Part shown: one piece after another, positions 21,601 to 29,501 of the stretch
How positions within the stretch are numbered: position 1 is the stretch's first letter
Layout: each line of letters begins with the position of its first letter
DNA from: Parasediminibacterium sp046546515
Lineage (GTDB): Bacteria; Bacteroidota; Bacteroidia; Chitinophagales; Chitinophagaceae
Direction: 5' to 3'
DNA length: 64,000 nucleotides
NCBI RefSeq assembly: GCF_046546515.1
Contig: NZ_JBKHKJ010000001.1
Span: 62,001 to 126,000 of the forward strand
Program-made: the position numbers and the translations under genes
The notes under the pieces: model-generated
Databases searched by the model: none
What the model was told of the DNA's origin: nothing
Seen by the model: the letters and a program-made list of their open reading frames with translations, nothing else

Positions 21601-24600
21601 GAACCTGGCCACCATTTCCAGTTAAGGTATATCCACCGGAAGCACTACTTGTTGCAAACAATAATGTAGATGTGGTAGCTGTTATTGCCGTGCTGCTTGT
21701 ATTAGTACTTACAATAGTACCTAGTACTGTTACCACCGAACCAGTTGTAACAAAAGATGCCGCTGTTGTGGTATTAATATTTAATGTACCAGTAATACTC
21801 ATAGTACCACCGGTAGTAGTTAGGGCGCCTGCTCCTGATGCCAAAGTATAAGTACCAGCAATGATTGAACTTTCACTTGCACCTAATGTAACAGCAATTG
21901 CGCTGCCTTGTGTAAAGGCCGATGTAGCATCTACTGCAACCCCACTAGTTACTGTAAGGGTTGATGTACCTGCCAATGAAACCGATGTGTTATTAGATAC
22001 TTGCAATGCATAAATAGTTTGTGTTGAAGGCATGGTTGTAATGGCTACAGATGCTGGTGTTCCATTACTATTGTCGAATAACAAAATATCTGTAGTTGCT
22101 GGAGATGTCCTTGTAGGGATCCAGTTAGTCGAAGTACTCCAGTTATTATCTGTAGCACCTGTCCAAATATATTGTGCGTTTGCAGTTGTTGATTGGGTAT
22201 TAGGGTTATTGGTAGAAGCAGAAGTTAAATAATTTTCTGAACCACCAGCACCATTGAAAGTATATACTTCAAATGTATAAGAAGTACTTACACTTAAGCC
22301 GGTTACAGTAACAGTGTTACCTGTGGAATTATATACTACATAACTACTAGCCGCAGTAGTACCGCCAATACCATAACTAGCATTTGCAGTATAGCTAGTG
22401 CCACTTGTAGGGGCTGTTGGGCTACTGCCTTGTTTTACCACTACTAAACTTTTGACGCCGCTACCTGCTGTCCAAGAAAGCGTTAACTGATTACCCGATA
22501 CATTATTAAATGATATACCAGATGCCTGTGTAGCTGGCAAAGCAGATAGGGTTGTAAAACTAATTTCACTGCCGTAGTTTGTACCATTACTATTGGTAGC
22601 ATAAGCTTTTACAAAATACGGTGTTCCAGCAGCCAAACCACTTATAGTACTTGTAAAAGGAGTACTTGTACCATCATTTGTAAAATTGCTTCCAGAAGCT
22701 ATTGTTTCAGCACCAGAATTTGTACTCCAAGCAACTCCTTCTCCTATAACAGCAGAACCGCCAATAGCTGTAACACTACTACTAGTAATGGTAGCCCCAC
22801 TGGTAGTAATGCTTCCTGAAGTACCTGTAACCACTGTAGGTGGTGCAGTGCTTGTAGCTTGATTGCCCGCAGCAGGGGAAGTAGTTAAATAATTTTGTGT
22901 AGCACCAGAACCATTGAATTGATATACATCAAAATAATAAGTAGTGCCACCAGAAAGGCCAGTTATAGCAATAGACGATGTAGCTGCACCGCTGTACACC
23001 ACATAGTTACCCGTGCCAATTTGCGTGCCGTTGCCAAAAACTAAGTTGCCAATATAAGCAGTTCCATTTACAGGATTGCCACTATTTGCAGCCGGATCGC
23101 CACCTGCCCTTGCTACTACTATCAAGTTGGTACCAGCACCGCTTCCGGGTTGTGTCCAACTAACTGTCAATGTAGTACCGCCTACGGAAGGGAAATTAAC
23201 TCCTGTTGCTTGCGCAGTAGGGGCATTAGATAAAGTATAAAATGTAGCATCGCTACCATTGGTAGTGCCAGCAGAACTTGTGCCATTAACCCTAAAATGG
23301 TATTGTGTAGCCGCTGTTAAGCCGCTTGCGATAGTATAAGATGTGGAAACATTGGTAGCACCAGCACTTGTTGGGCTATTAGAACCTGCATTACCAGTAC
23401 TACTATACGAAGTACTAGTACCATAATCGAATGTAATGTTGGTAGCAGCCCCATTAGCAGCATTGATAGTACCGTTTAAAACAGCACTTGTTGTAGTAAT
23501 GCTACTTGCATTGCCTGTTGTTACAGTTGGTGCAGGAAGCGCCCCCATTGCCAAGTAAAATGTACCCGCAGTTCCTGGCGAAGCAGTAATAGCATTGGAA
23601 ACGCCAATACCATTAATACCCCCAACAGTAGCGGGTATAGTACCACCTATACTGCTATAAGAACCAGATGAGCCAGTTGTATTTGTCCCAATTAAAGCAT
23701 TAGAACCTAAAGATGATTTACCCAATGAAGCTTTAAGTAATGTAAATACTGCACCAGTAGTTGTTAAAGACCAATATTCGCTAGTACTAGGTGAAATTGT
23801 ACCGTCGTTAGTAGGTGAAAAACTACCTGAAAAAGCCTGGATTTGTGCGGTACTTGTGGCAGCACTGGCTGTATATGTCAAATCAAATGGAAGATACGCA
23901 GAACTTGTCCCTACTGGGAATGAATATTTTGTTGCTGAGGCGTTTGTAGCCAAAGTCCAGTTTATTGGCCCACTTATATAACAACTAGTGGAAGGGCTAC
24001 CTGCAATTGCAGTAGAAGCTGTATTTGTTATTGAAAGTAAATTGGCAGTGGTAGTGGTCAATATCCCACTTGTTAATGTAAGAACGCCTGCTGAACCAAT
24101 GGTTATTGGAGCGTTTAACGCAACTGCCGCATTGATAGTAAGATTATTAACCGTGGGAAGTGCGAATGTGACAGTAGCACCAGATGAAACCCCTGTTGTA
24201 ACTGCAGACAATACAACTGTAGTAGCTGTATAACTACTAACAGTGCTATTCGCCGCAATGCCTAAACCAGTAACAAGCATACCAACAGCCACGCCAGTAG
24301 TAGAAGTAAAGTTTAGCGTAGCACTAGCATTCGCTGTTAAGGCACTTGTTGCTATTGCAGCTAGTGTTGGCGTTGTTGTAGCACCATTAAAAACATAGTT
24401 GGCTCCAGCAGTGTAAGTATTTGTTAATCCAGTACAAGTTATTGTAGCAGCCAAGCCACCCGTATTGGCCGTTTTTAAAGTACCCGCAGCAGCTAATGTA
24501 AAAATACCCCCTGTACCATTCACAGTCTTAGTTCCACAATCTAAAGTACCATTAACGGTTAAACTAGGAGCAACACCAACTTTTGTTAGTGGAAAATTAT

Positions 24601-25906
24601 TACTTAAAGTTAATGACTTGGCCGCGACAACAACAAATGGAATTGAATTACCAGAAGCAGCCGATGTTGTAAGTGTTCCACTACTAAAAGTAAATGTAGT
24701 AGCCCCATTAAAGTTAAATGCACCAGGAGTACTTAATACCTTATTAGTACCAACACAAACCAAACTTCCACCTTCAATTATTAAATTTCCAGCCAAATTC
24801 ACTGTATTTGCCTGACTTGTAGATGCGGGAACATTAGGAATAAAATTGAATGTGCCACCTTTGATATCTAAAGCACCAGAAATAGTTAAAGTAGAAGACC
24901 CAAAAAGCAATGCTCCAGTGGTTGAACCTCCCATAAAAGTACCCCCATTCATTGTGAAATTAGTACAAGAAATTGTACAAGCTGTTGTACTGGTTGTTGT
25001 CGGAGAAAAATCGCCTCCATTTAATATAACGTCACCAGTTACTGTAATAGAACTACCATTTCCTGTAGTTGAACTAACTGAACCTAAAAAATTTCCATTA
25101 TTAATTACCAAATTCCCTGCAATTGAAAGACTTGAAGTATTTACTTTCAACTGAATACCACCAGATGTTGTTGTTGCTGCAGTTCCATCTCCTATAGTAA
25201 GATTACCCTTTACTGTTGTTAATTTACCACCAACAGTTGCAATTGTTGAATAAGCGGAAGGTAGGTAGAAAAACAAATTACCGAATGTGGGTAATGCTGC
25301 GGAAATAGTTCCTGTAGTAATATTTTGTATATATACATTACTCATATTAGCAACAGTGCCAGTGCTATACAAACTAACTGTTCCCATTTTAAATGGACCA
25401 CTCGCAGCAGTAGGATCCCCAGTTCCACTAGCATTATAATAGAAGTTTCCTAATTGATCAACTTGAAACGTAGAAAAAGTATTAAGAGTTGTAGCAAAAA
25501 GAGCCGCAGTCTGTGTAACCGTAGCACCTCCCTCTATTTCAAAAACCACATTACTTGTAGCACTTGCCCCAAAAGTTGTAAAAGCAGTGCTTAGGGTCAC
25601 AGACTCAGGCAACGTTACACCGCTACATGTCACAGCAGTACCACTAGAATTTGTACTCCCTTGTACAACAAAAACATCCCCAGCAGTAGTAAAGTTACTT
25701 GGGTGAGTAGTAGTTAATACCCTCGCAGTAGAACTACCACTATTAGTACACCATGCTGTAGTTGTAATTATTGATGTAGTACCATCCCAATAATAGGTAG
25801 CCGCAAATACACTCGAAGTAATTAAAACCGCAAAAACAAGCATGAATGCATGTTTCAAAATCTGGGATGCCTTAGAAAAGGCTGAATTTGTAGATAAATT
25901 TTTCAT
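15686..25906 (-). CDS. Giant (3406-residue) secreted beta-helix-like/Fn3 protein with type A T9SS signal
   Basis: The frame is open to 26065, but the ATG at 25904-25906 is preferred because a signal peptide (HAFMLVFAVLITSSVFA) follows. The body is rich in Thr, Ser, Gly, Ala and Asn. It repeats motifs such as GNLTINNGNF, LTLTSGILTTT and SSYINGPM, typical of adhesin-like beta-helices. Fibronectin-III-like domains occur at about 800-1250 (ITGLSGGTTYYFDVYQFNG) and about 2570 (VTGLTNGTAYTFTVKATNS). A Por tail ends the protein (YPNPVINSKLNVKLENV ... GFYNVTITSTDSKQQVYQSGIEVQ). It is a surface adhesin or matrix protein. It leads an apparent operon with a GH28 enzyme and an FG-GAP protein, and has a GCAGGATAGT promoter. 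The many long open frames on the opposite strand come from its biased composition. Confidence 0.88.
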   Translation of the reverse strand: MKNLSTNSAFSKASQILKHAFMLVFAVLITSSVFAATYYWDGTTSIITTTAWCTNSGSSTARVLTTTHPSNFTTAGDVFVVQGSTNSSGTAVTCSGVTLPESVTLSTAFTTFGASATSNVVFEIEGGATVTQTAALFATTLNTFSTFQVDQLGNFYYNASGTGDPTAASGPFKMGTVSLYSTGTVANMSNVYIQNITTGTISAALPTFGNLFFYLPSAYSTIATVGGKLTTVKGNLTIGDGTAATTTSGGIQLKVNTSSLSIAGNLVINNGNFLGSVSSTTGNGSSITVTGDVILNGGDFSPTTTSTTACTISCTNFTMNGGTFMGGSTTGALLFGSSTLTISGALDIKGGTFNFIPNVPASTSQANTVNLAGNLIIEGGSLVCVGTNKVLSTPGAFNFNGATTFTFSSGTLTTSAASGNSIPFVVVAAKSLTLSNNFPLTKVGVAPSLTVNGTLDCGTKTVNGTGGIFTLAAAGTLKTANTGGLAATITCTGLTNTYTAGANYVFNGATTTPTLAAIATSALTANASATLNFTSTTGVAVGMLVTGLGIAANSTVSSYTATTVVLSAVTTGVSSGATVTFALPTVNNLTINAAVALNAPITIGSAGVLTLTSGILTTTTANLLSITNTASTAIAGSPSTSCYISGPINWTLATNASATKYSFPVGTSSAYLPFDLTYTASAATSTAQIQAFSGSFSPTNDGTISPSTSEYWSLTTTGAVFTLLKASLGKSSLGSNALIGTNTTGSSGSYSSIGGTIPATVGGINGIGVSNAITASPGTAGTFYLAMGALPAPTVTTGNASSITTTSAVLNGTINAANGAATNITFDYGTSTSYSSTGNAGSNSPTSAGATNVSTSYTIASGLTAATQYHFRVNGTSSAGTTNGSDATFYTLSNAPTAQATGVNFPSVGGTTLTVSWTQPGSGAGTNLIVVARAGGDPAANSGNPVNGTAYIGNLVFGNGTQIGTGNYVVYSGAATSSIAITGLSGGTTYYFDVYQFNGSGATQNYLTTSPAAGNQATSTAPPTVVTGTSGSITTSGATITSSSVTAIGGSAVIGEGVAWSTNSGAETIASGSNFTNDGTSTPFTSTISGLAAGTPYFVKAYATNSNGTNYGSEISFTTLSALPATQASGISFNNVSGNQLTLSWTAGSGVKSLVVVKQGSSPTAPTSGTSYTANASYGIGGTTAASSYVVYNSTGNTVTVTGLSVSTSYTFEVYTFNGAGGSENYLTSASTNNPNTQSTTANAQYIWTGATDNNWSTSTNWIPTRTSPATTDILLFDNSNGTPASVAITTMPSTQTIYALQVSNNTSVSLAGTSTLTVTSGVAVDATSAFTQGSAIAVTLGASESSIIAGTYTLASGAGALTTTGGTMSITGTLNINTTTAASFVTTGSVVTVLGTIVSTNTSSTAITATTSTLLFATSSASGGYTLTGNGGQVPAATWVNGTHYGNLNITGVTSATTIAAVSAPGAGGFGNIYFDAPGLTANPLKLFTNFPTALVVAGNLTLARTNSKQVQLYTSAGSTNGTFGSINLNCGSYLFNNGIYTTTVNGSFRMVDSLSATGGYAAAALTFGSSASDNLDVKGDFVQTVGTITSGASSQLIRFVGTSAQNATFGTLSGAGLGITINNSAGVTLNSALTVNGTFTLTAGILTTTSTNLLTLASTATLSGGSSSSYINGPMQNTLATTTGTALVFPIGKKISTTNYYSPVTLTVTQSTATSTTYKAEAFVGGTTPTHTIPGTLSAVSNNRYYTLSSSGSNIASATLGLVYDGTDASGISLSDLNLIRIAGSSGWVDLGGVGSANNTGTISSSNSFTALGDFVIATAVSLSTPPSLIAASGATVDNDFLITFGSNDATWLGAITTVKYGVNTLTAGTDYTISAGGLTLKPSGGVASGLRTPGTQSVVISATNYNNTSIPQAIAVGSATQLVITTQPVAPASSGAAFATQPVVKIEDKYGNVLTGSSASVTAAVGAGSWTIGGGNSVNASSGVASFLTLSGSATANASGSTIIFSSGALSVTSNTFTVLGPISYYWVGGTAATFGAIGTLATSLGGTPNASAYTGMNTPGNSDIIIFDGTDISNTVGNQTGTVALTLPSTVTTYYGQFIFQNNAAVTLTASGSRTLNIVGGAASDFSIDGTSSLTTLSASPALTITLATGATASISGTLILGETGAGGHQFIGTDAGSVNFQSGSVCSYNLSSTTFPFGTGTDSSVIFKNNSKLIGIKGADAFGGTGNTVIAFQSGSTYEYQAASASYTPSFGGRTFSIFSYNTATALSIKLATTAPITGNCTMDSLIVQAGSGAATFDFTGATLNILGNLVNNSASALTISPTANGTASLAFNGTIAQKIRNTGAGSIVFGSSTLTRVQNVTVNNNNGLILNGSITGYGIWALNNGIVTLGANNFAASSATGSSSSYIDASGTGKFTLNGVTTSATTFPIGTSSYYAPLILTGGTTGRNITTGVKSTLSHVAASPNNVVNLEWSILASAATSPTVTFQYNTLNQGTGYASTSPVLGTYVSAYAESALGTVSTVSSNTYSVATAAAIALPTTTANLYAIGNSHAFLLTVPGAPTSVTATAGNGQASVAFTPPVDNGGAAITTYTVTSTPGGFTPTGSSSPIVVTGLTNGTAYTFTVKATNSVGQSAASTASSAVTPVPITIWNGASWSAGIPSATSVATINANLSNAQWGGATSVAQIIVASGVTFANTGTISVTGSPFTNNGTISGGTIVLAATSAQTITGIGTVSSLTLSNSFGATVSSGSNKLNITGVLTLQSGILTTNSNLVFKSNSIASSGTLAAVGASGNSGSISGTVTVERYIPKGYRSYRDIAPGVYNTANTLYSTYQESGSYSNSGYGMFITGGTGVAGNTSTANSIDANHFDVSANAVKTAYTYINGTWATVTNTNTLVTPFTGYRLLIRGDRSFYLYGTSIDNTPLGLLMYNDTRLRASGTLVTGDVTYSPAGVSNAVTGSTYANSTFGLNNLTDSSFNLVANPYVCPVDWRLLTKDSIENYYYYLDPTLGATGAYVAGNSGSNQYIQAGQAIFIQNKKTFPKYPVIGFTEAAKAAGIGNQTAVFGGESKLPIVLLRAETAGAGSYHKMDVANIVFGNGYSNGYNGNEDVPKLPNSSDNLSIHELSTSKALSIDGRQVATKDDIIAIELAQVSKANYKLQIDATSYNSNSLVPYIYDGYTKTYTALSSGLNTISFAADNTVAASYANRFKIVFKPTVLAVNSIVATATLKEGAATVSWNTAGENKVAGYTVEKSTDGTAYTAIGTATAKNTATAAYSYVDNSVTGTTYYRIKATSADGSIAYSNVVTLSPYALRFTPYTLYPNPVINSKLNVKLENVVAGKYNIGIYNALGQKVHEQVINHNGGSTSHALSINKLATGFYNVTITSTDSKQQVYQSGIEVQ

Positions 25907-26034
25907 ACAGCTGATGTAATGCCCGGCGAAGGCTTTTAAAAATACTTTTATATAATGCAATCGTTCCCGACAATGAGCAAAAAACATAACTATATTATTG
26001 CCTAATACAACTATTTTAATATTTACTCGAAGGG

Positions 26035-26089
26035 TAAAGGTAGTGTACCTAAAAAGCTGTTGCATCCTGTCCTATCCTGCACTATCCTG
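26035..26089 (-). promoter_or_regulatory. Triple GCAGGATAG-repeat promoter of the 3406-residue cargo operon
   Basis: On the minus strand three 10-bp units follow each other: CAGGATAGTG, CAGGATAGGA, CAGGATGCAA (within 26060-26089). TACCTTTA (26035-26042) lies 25 bp after the last GGAT. This is the longest array of the five related promoters. The predicted leader is about 125 bp. Confidence 0.65.
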
Positions 26090-26271
26090 TTACTGGCAAA
26101 GCACAATCGTTTATGCAAACAGCATACTTTAAGCATTATTTCATTTAAAAGTATCTATCTAGCAATAAAAAAAGCAACTAAAACATTGATTATCAACATA
26201 CTAATAAATATATCCCTCTAAAAAACACATGTAGAGCCCTATGTGCAAAGATTTTAAAAGAAATATGCCAT

Positions 26272-26289
26272 ACCCCTCATTTAAGGGGT
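26272..26289. terminator. Small hairpin ACCCCT/AGGGGT between divergent ends
   Basis: A 6-bp stem followed by TTTTTAA on the plus strand lies 50 bp beyond the stop of the esterase gene. The T-run is on the plus strand, where no gene ends nearby, so its role is unclear. Otherwise 26090-26337 shows nothing. Confidence 0.3.
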
Positions 26290-26337
26290 TTTTAATTTGT
26301 ATTTCCTTCATTTATTTTAATATAGCCTTGGTAAAAA

Positions 26338-27285
26338 CTATTGGAATTGCTTTTCTAAAAAAGCAACAACATACCCCATCATCGGCTGGAACCATGGGTG
26401 GAAAAACCAGAATGGGTGTGGCGTGTCGTCTATGGTTTGTGCCTCTGAATAAATGCCGAGTGTACTCATTTGTTTCATCATGCTGTCCCTGCCAGCATGG
26501 AAGCGGGCCGTGGCGCTGTTGATAAACAAAAATGGCACGGTACGCTTGTCCAAATGGCTTAATGCAGAAGCATCCTCCCATTTTTCAGGCTGCTGGGCGT
26601 AGGTGCCGCCCAGCCATTGGGCTGCAACAGCCCCCTCTGCTGATTCGGGGTGGTGGAAGGCCAATATGCCGTCAATATCAACCACGGCCTGCACCTTGGA
26701 TGAAACTAATTGGGTGCTGCTGGTATCTTCAAATTTTGGGTTGCAGTTAGTTGTGCCAATCAATGCGGCTAACTGCCCCCCTGCTGAGCAGCCCAGAATG
26801 GCTATTTTGTTGGTATCAATGCCATATTGCATGGCATTTGCCCGCATCCATTTGATAACGTCCTTCAAATCTAGTACTGCCGCAGGGTATATTGCCTCGG
26901 GCGATAGCCTATACTCAGCACTCACGGCTACATAGCCTTTGTTAGCTAGTTCTACGGCCATGGCATGGTTCTGTGTTTTATCGCCAGAACGCCAGCCGCC
27001 ACCAAAAACCAGCAGCACGGCAGGCTTTTGGTGTTTTGTATTCTTGGGGTAAAATACATCTAGCAGCAGTTCCCTTTGGCCAATATGCTTGTAAGGAATA
27101 TCTAGCTGGGCAATGGTGGTTTTGCTTTTTTTGGGTGCTGCTACCACAATATAGGGCCTCCTTTTTTGTTCTTTTAGGTATGTGGAAGCCACTGTAAAAC
27201 TGGTATCTTTTGGCACAACAAGCCCTTGGGCTAGGCAAAGCCCAATATTGATGGTTAATAATACAATGGGGAGGATTAATTTCAA
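26338..27285 (-). CDS. Secreted alpha/beta-hydrolase, probable carbohydrate (acetyl/feruloyl-type) esterase
   Basis: This 315-residue protein has a signal peptide (LILPIVLLTINIGLCLAQ) and an esterase/lipase core. An oxyanion-hole motif FGGGWRSGD, the family segment VSAEYRLSPEA, and the nucleophile elbow GCSAGG (Ser within GxSxG) are visible. A candidate catalytic His is in DDTPHPFWFFHPW. The acid is less clear: where an Asp is usual, the sequence reads FINSATARFHAGRD. The start is TTG at 27283-27285; no ATG fits the signal peptide. In a pectin locus the natural guess is removal of acetyl, methyl or feruloyl groups from pectin. The exact substrate is not shown by sequence. No GCAGGATAGT motif precedes it. 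Confidence 0.8.
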   Translation of the reverse strand: MKLILPIVLLTINIGLCLAQGLVVPKDTSFTVASTYLKEQKRRPYIVVAAPKKSKTTIAQLDIPYKHIGQRELLLDVFYPKNTKHQKPAVLLVFGGGWRSGDKTQNHAMAVELANKGYVAVSAEYRLSPEAIYPAAVLDLKDVIKWMRANAMQYGIDTNKIAILGCSAGGQLAALIGTTNCNPKFEDTSSTQLVSSKVQAVVDIDGILAFHHPESAEGAVAAQWLGGTYAQQPEKWEDASALSHLDKRTVPFLFINSATARFHAGRDSMMKQMSTLGIYSEAQTIDDTPHPFWFFHPWFQPMMGYVVAFLEKQFQ

Positions 27286-27354
27286 AGTTATTATTACTTT
27301 TTTTTACGCACCACATAGATGCGCTTACGCCATTTTTCGAAGGGCTTAACCTTC

Positions 27355-27381
27355 CGCTATTGTATACCGCCCTTTCAGGGC
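27355..27381. repeat. Short REP-like copy (CCGCTATTGTATACCGCCCTTTCAGGGC type)
   Basis: This matches the right half of the element at 28579-28625, ending in a CCCT-TTC-AGGG hairpin. It lies between the esterase and the GntR regulator genes. Confidence 0.45.
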
Positions 27382-27460
27382 TATATTTTATACTTGTATA
27401 TTGCCTTACCTAAAATATAGCCTATCTTACTTCATTTCCTCTTGCCTTAAGACTTTCGGC

Positions 27461-28486
27461 TTACAACGACCTCCTTTTAATCATATAAAAGGGATTTTTA
27501 ATTTGTTCATCCCTGTTATTCAATATCAAATCGGCAGTGCTTTCACCCATTTTCTCAAAATCGGTGCTGATCACCGTTATGTCAAGCAAATCCTTCAGCT
27601 CTGTTTCATTAAACGAAATAATGCCAATGTCTTTCCCAAGCAAGAAGCTAGATTGTTTTATTTTCTTTACCAATACCACAAGGTCATCTTCAGCAATTAC
27701 AATATACAACGTACCCTTTACCAACTTAATGCTGTCGGCTTTTGAAATAATCTTGAAGGAATGCTTGTATTTCTTGCAAAATAGCTCTGCCCCTTGTATT
27801 ATTTCCAAAGGGTGGTTGCTTTGGTCTGGAAAAAGCAACGACACCGATTTATATTTTGCTATCAGTTCCTGAGCCTCTGTAAGTGCCTTGTAAATATCGT
27901 TTTTAAAATCTTGGTACACCCCCTTTGTAGTAGGTATCTCTGGCAAAATCTTATCTACCAAGATTAGCTCGCCAGGTGGCACCGTTTTCAGCACAGCAAC
28001 GTATTCTTCAGGCTTTGCGCTCATTTCAAAATGGGGCATCACCAAGTAATAATTGTATTTGCCAATTGTTTGGCTAAAAATATCTTTCAGCAACGATGGC
28101 TTGTAATGGTGTATCTGCAAGTCCACGGTTGCCTTGTCGCCCATTGCATTTAAAAAGCTGTAATAAATAATCCGCTTGAAAGAACTGATTTTATTAAAAA
28201 TAAATAATATTTTTAGCTTGTCGTCTTTCCTCCCCACCACAAAATACCCCTTTCCCCGCACCGAATTTACATACCCAATCCTTTTCAGCTCCTTGTATGC
28301 TTTTTCAATCGTGTCCCTAGCAACATTGTATTCCTCGTTAAACACGTTGATAGAGGGCAATATGGCATCTTTCTCCAGCATCCCTTTTTCTATCTGCTGC
28401 CCGATGATGTCGGCAATCTGCATGTAGATGGGCGTTTTGCTCTTAAGGTCTATGGCAATATCGCCGAGTATTGACAACTTTTTCAT
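27461..28486 (-). CDS. GntR-family transcriptional regulator with sugar-binding-like effector domain
   Basis: The 341-residue protein has an N-terminal GntR winged helix at about 10-75 (TPIYMQIADIIGQQIEKG, LPSINVFNEEYNVARDTIEKAYKELKRIGYV, RGKGYFVV). A LacI/periplasmic-binding-like effector region follows (LKILFIFNKISSFKRIIYYSFLNAM, IGIISFNETELKDLLDITVISTDFEKMGE). Regulators of this build respond to sugars in Bacteroidota. The ATG at 28484-28486 is preferred over a TTG four codons upstream. It is encoded next to the SusCD and pectinase genes, so it is the obvious candidate for local control. However, GntR proteins usually bind palindromes, while the shared promoter motif here is a direct repeat. 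Confidence 0.85.
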   Translation of the reverse strand: MKKLSILGDIAIDLKSKTPIYMQIADIIGQQIEKGMLEKDAILPSINVFNEEYNVARDTIEKAYKELKRIGYVNSVRGKGYFVVGRKDDKLKILFIFNKISSFKRIIYYSFLNAMGDKATVDLQIHHYKPSLLKDIFSQTIGKYNYYLVMPHFEMSAKPEEYVAVLKTVPPGELILVDKILPEIPTTKGVYQDFKNDIYKALTEAQELIAKYKSVSLLFPDQSNHPLEIIQGAELFCKKYKHSFKIISKADSIKLVKGTLYIVIAEDDLVVLVKKIKQSSFLLGKDIGIISFNETELKDLLDITVISTDFEKMGESTADLILNNRDEQIKNPFYMIKRRSL

Positions 28487-28933
28487 TTGCGTGGACAAGC
28501 TTGTATACTTGTGTTTGGGGTTAAAATAAAGTAGGCAACATAAACCTAGAAGGGAAGTTATTCAACCGCCATTTATTCCGATGGGCTGACACCCATCGCT
28601 ATTATATACCGTCCTTTCAGGACTATAGCGTAGCTTAACGATAGGATTAACCACCCATCGAAACTGTACTTTCTAACTTTATTGATAAAAGAGCAATACA
28701 TACCACGCAGCAGACTTATAGTATTATTCGGCAAGGGTGTTGTAATAAGTGCCAGCAGGCTCCCCGGGCAATTATTATATACAATTGCTAAACAAATATG
28801 ATTGCCTACACCAAAATTTATAAAATGTACCCGGCTACCAACATCCCATCTTCTTTCTTTCCATGTTTATGCTATTATTCTTCAAATGCTGGCAAGCCCG
28901 GTAATCCTATACATTTTGGTTTAGGCAATTAAA
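28487..28933. other. Intergenic region between GntR regulator and lipoprotein genes
   Basis: It contains the REP-like element at 28579-28625 and a near-palindromic CTTGTATACTTG just upstream of the regulator's start, possibly an autoregulatory site. No gene is seen. Confidence 0.4.
28579..28625. repeat. REP-like element, second copy
   Basis: CGATGGGCTGACACCCATCG forms a hairpin and is followed by CTATTATATACC and a GTCCT-TTC-AGGAC hairpin. It is related to the copies at 12197 and 63393. Confidence 0.6.
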
Positions 28934-29425
28934 TTATTTTATAATTACTGACTTGCTTGCTTCTCCCCTGCCCGTGCTTTTGGCATTGTTGCCTACATTG
29001 GTAGCAATTGCCACCACTTTATACGTCCCTGCTTTTGTGTATTGATGGATTACATAATTGCTTGAAAAATCAAAGGCTGTTTCCGTGTCGGTAATTGAAT
29101 TGATATTACTAGAATCGATATGGGTATGCGCTGAGTCGCCAGTATATATTACCCTGAAATCTGAGCCGCTGCCGCAATAGTTGAAATACAGTGTTTTTTT
29201 ATAAACATTGGCTGGCACGCCATCCTGCATGTCTATAAAATAACCAGCAGTATGGTTTTTCATGATGCTATCTACTGTTAGTTTATCAAGCATGCTTACT
29301 TTTGCAGAATCCAAAGCACTTATGGTGAAACAAACGCTAGGGTTGCTTACGCTGTTCTTGCTGCAAGACCACAATACAATACCCACGGAATACAAAAGCA
29401 ATACCCAAAAAAATACCTTTTTCAT
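28934..29425 (-). CDS. Small PKD-like lipoprotein of the SusCD locus
   Basis: This 163-residue protein has a lipoprotein signal with lipobox LWSC (Cys21). The remaining 140 residues look like one beta-sandwich, ending in a PKD-like pattern (VIHQYTKAGTYKVVAIATNVG ... SKSVIIK). It follows susD by about 75 bp on the same strand and is probably the third gene of the operon. Such extra lipoproteins usually act as surface glycan-binding proteins (SusE/F-like position); the ligand is not known. Confidence 0.75.
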   Translation of the reverse strand: MKKVFFWVLLLYSVGIVLWSCSKNSVSNPSVCFTISALDSAKVSMLDKLTVDSIMKNHTAGYFIDMQDGVPANVYKKTLYFNYCGSGSDFRVIYTGDSAHTHIDSSNINSITDTETAFDFSSNYVIHQYTKAGTYKVVAIATNVGNNAKSTGRGEASKSVIIK

Positions 29426-29501
29426 ACTAAATAATTGATAATTGACAATTGGAAATTGATAATTGTCTCTTAATTCCTAATTCTTAATTCCTAATTCATA
29501 A

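Noticed and set aside
17285..25154. Many open frames on the plus strand opposite the 3406-residue gene
   Set aside because: They mirror the Thr/Ser/Ala/Gly-rich coding strand, giving Val/Pro/Ala-rich products without domains.
27461..28486. GntR protein as the proven regulator of the GCAGGATAGT promoters
   Set aside because: Neighbourhood fits, but the motif is a direct repeat while GntR sites are usually palindromic; kept only as a candidate.
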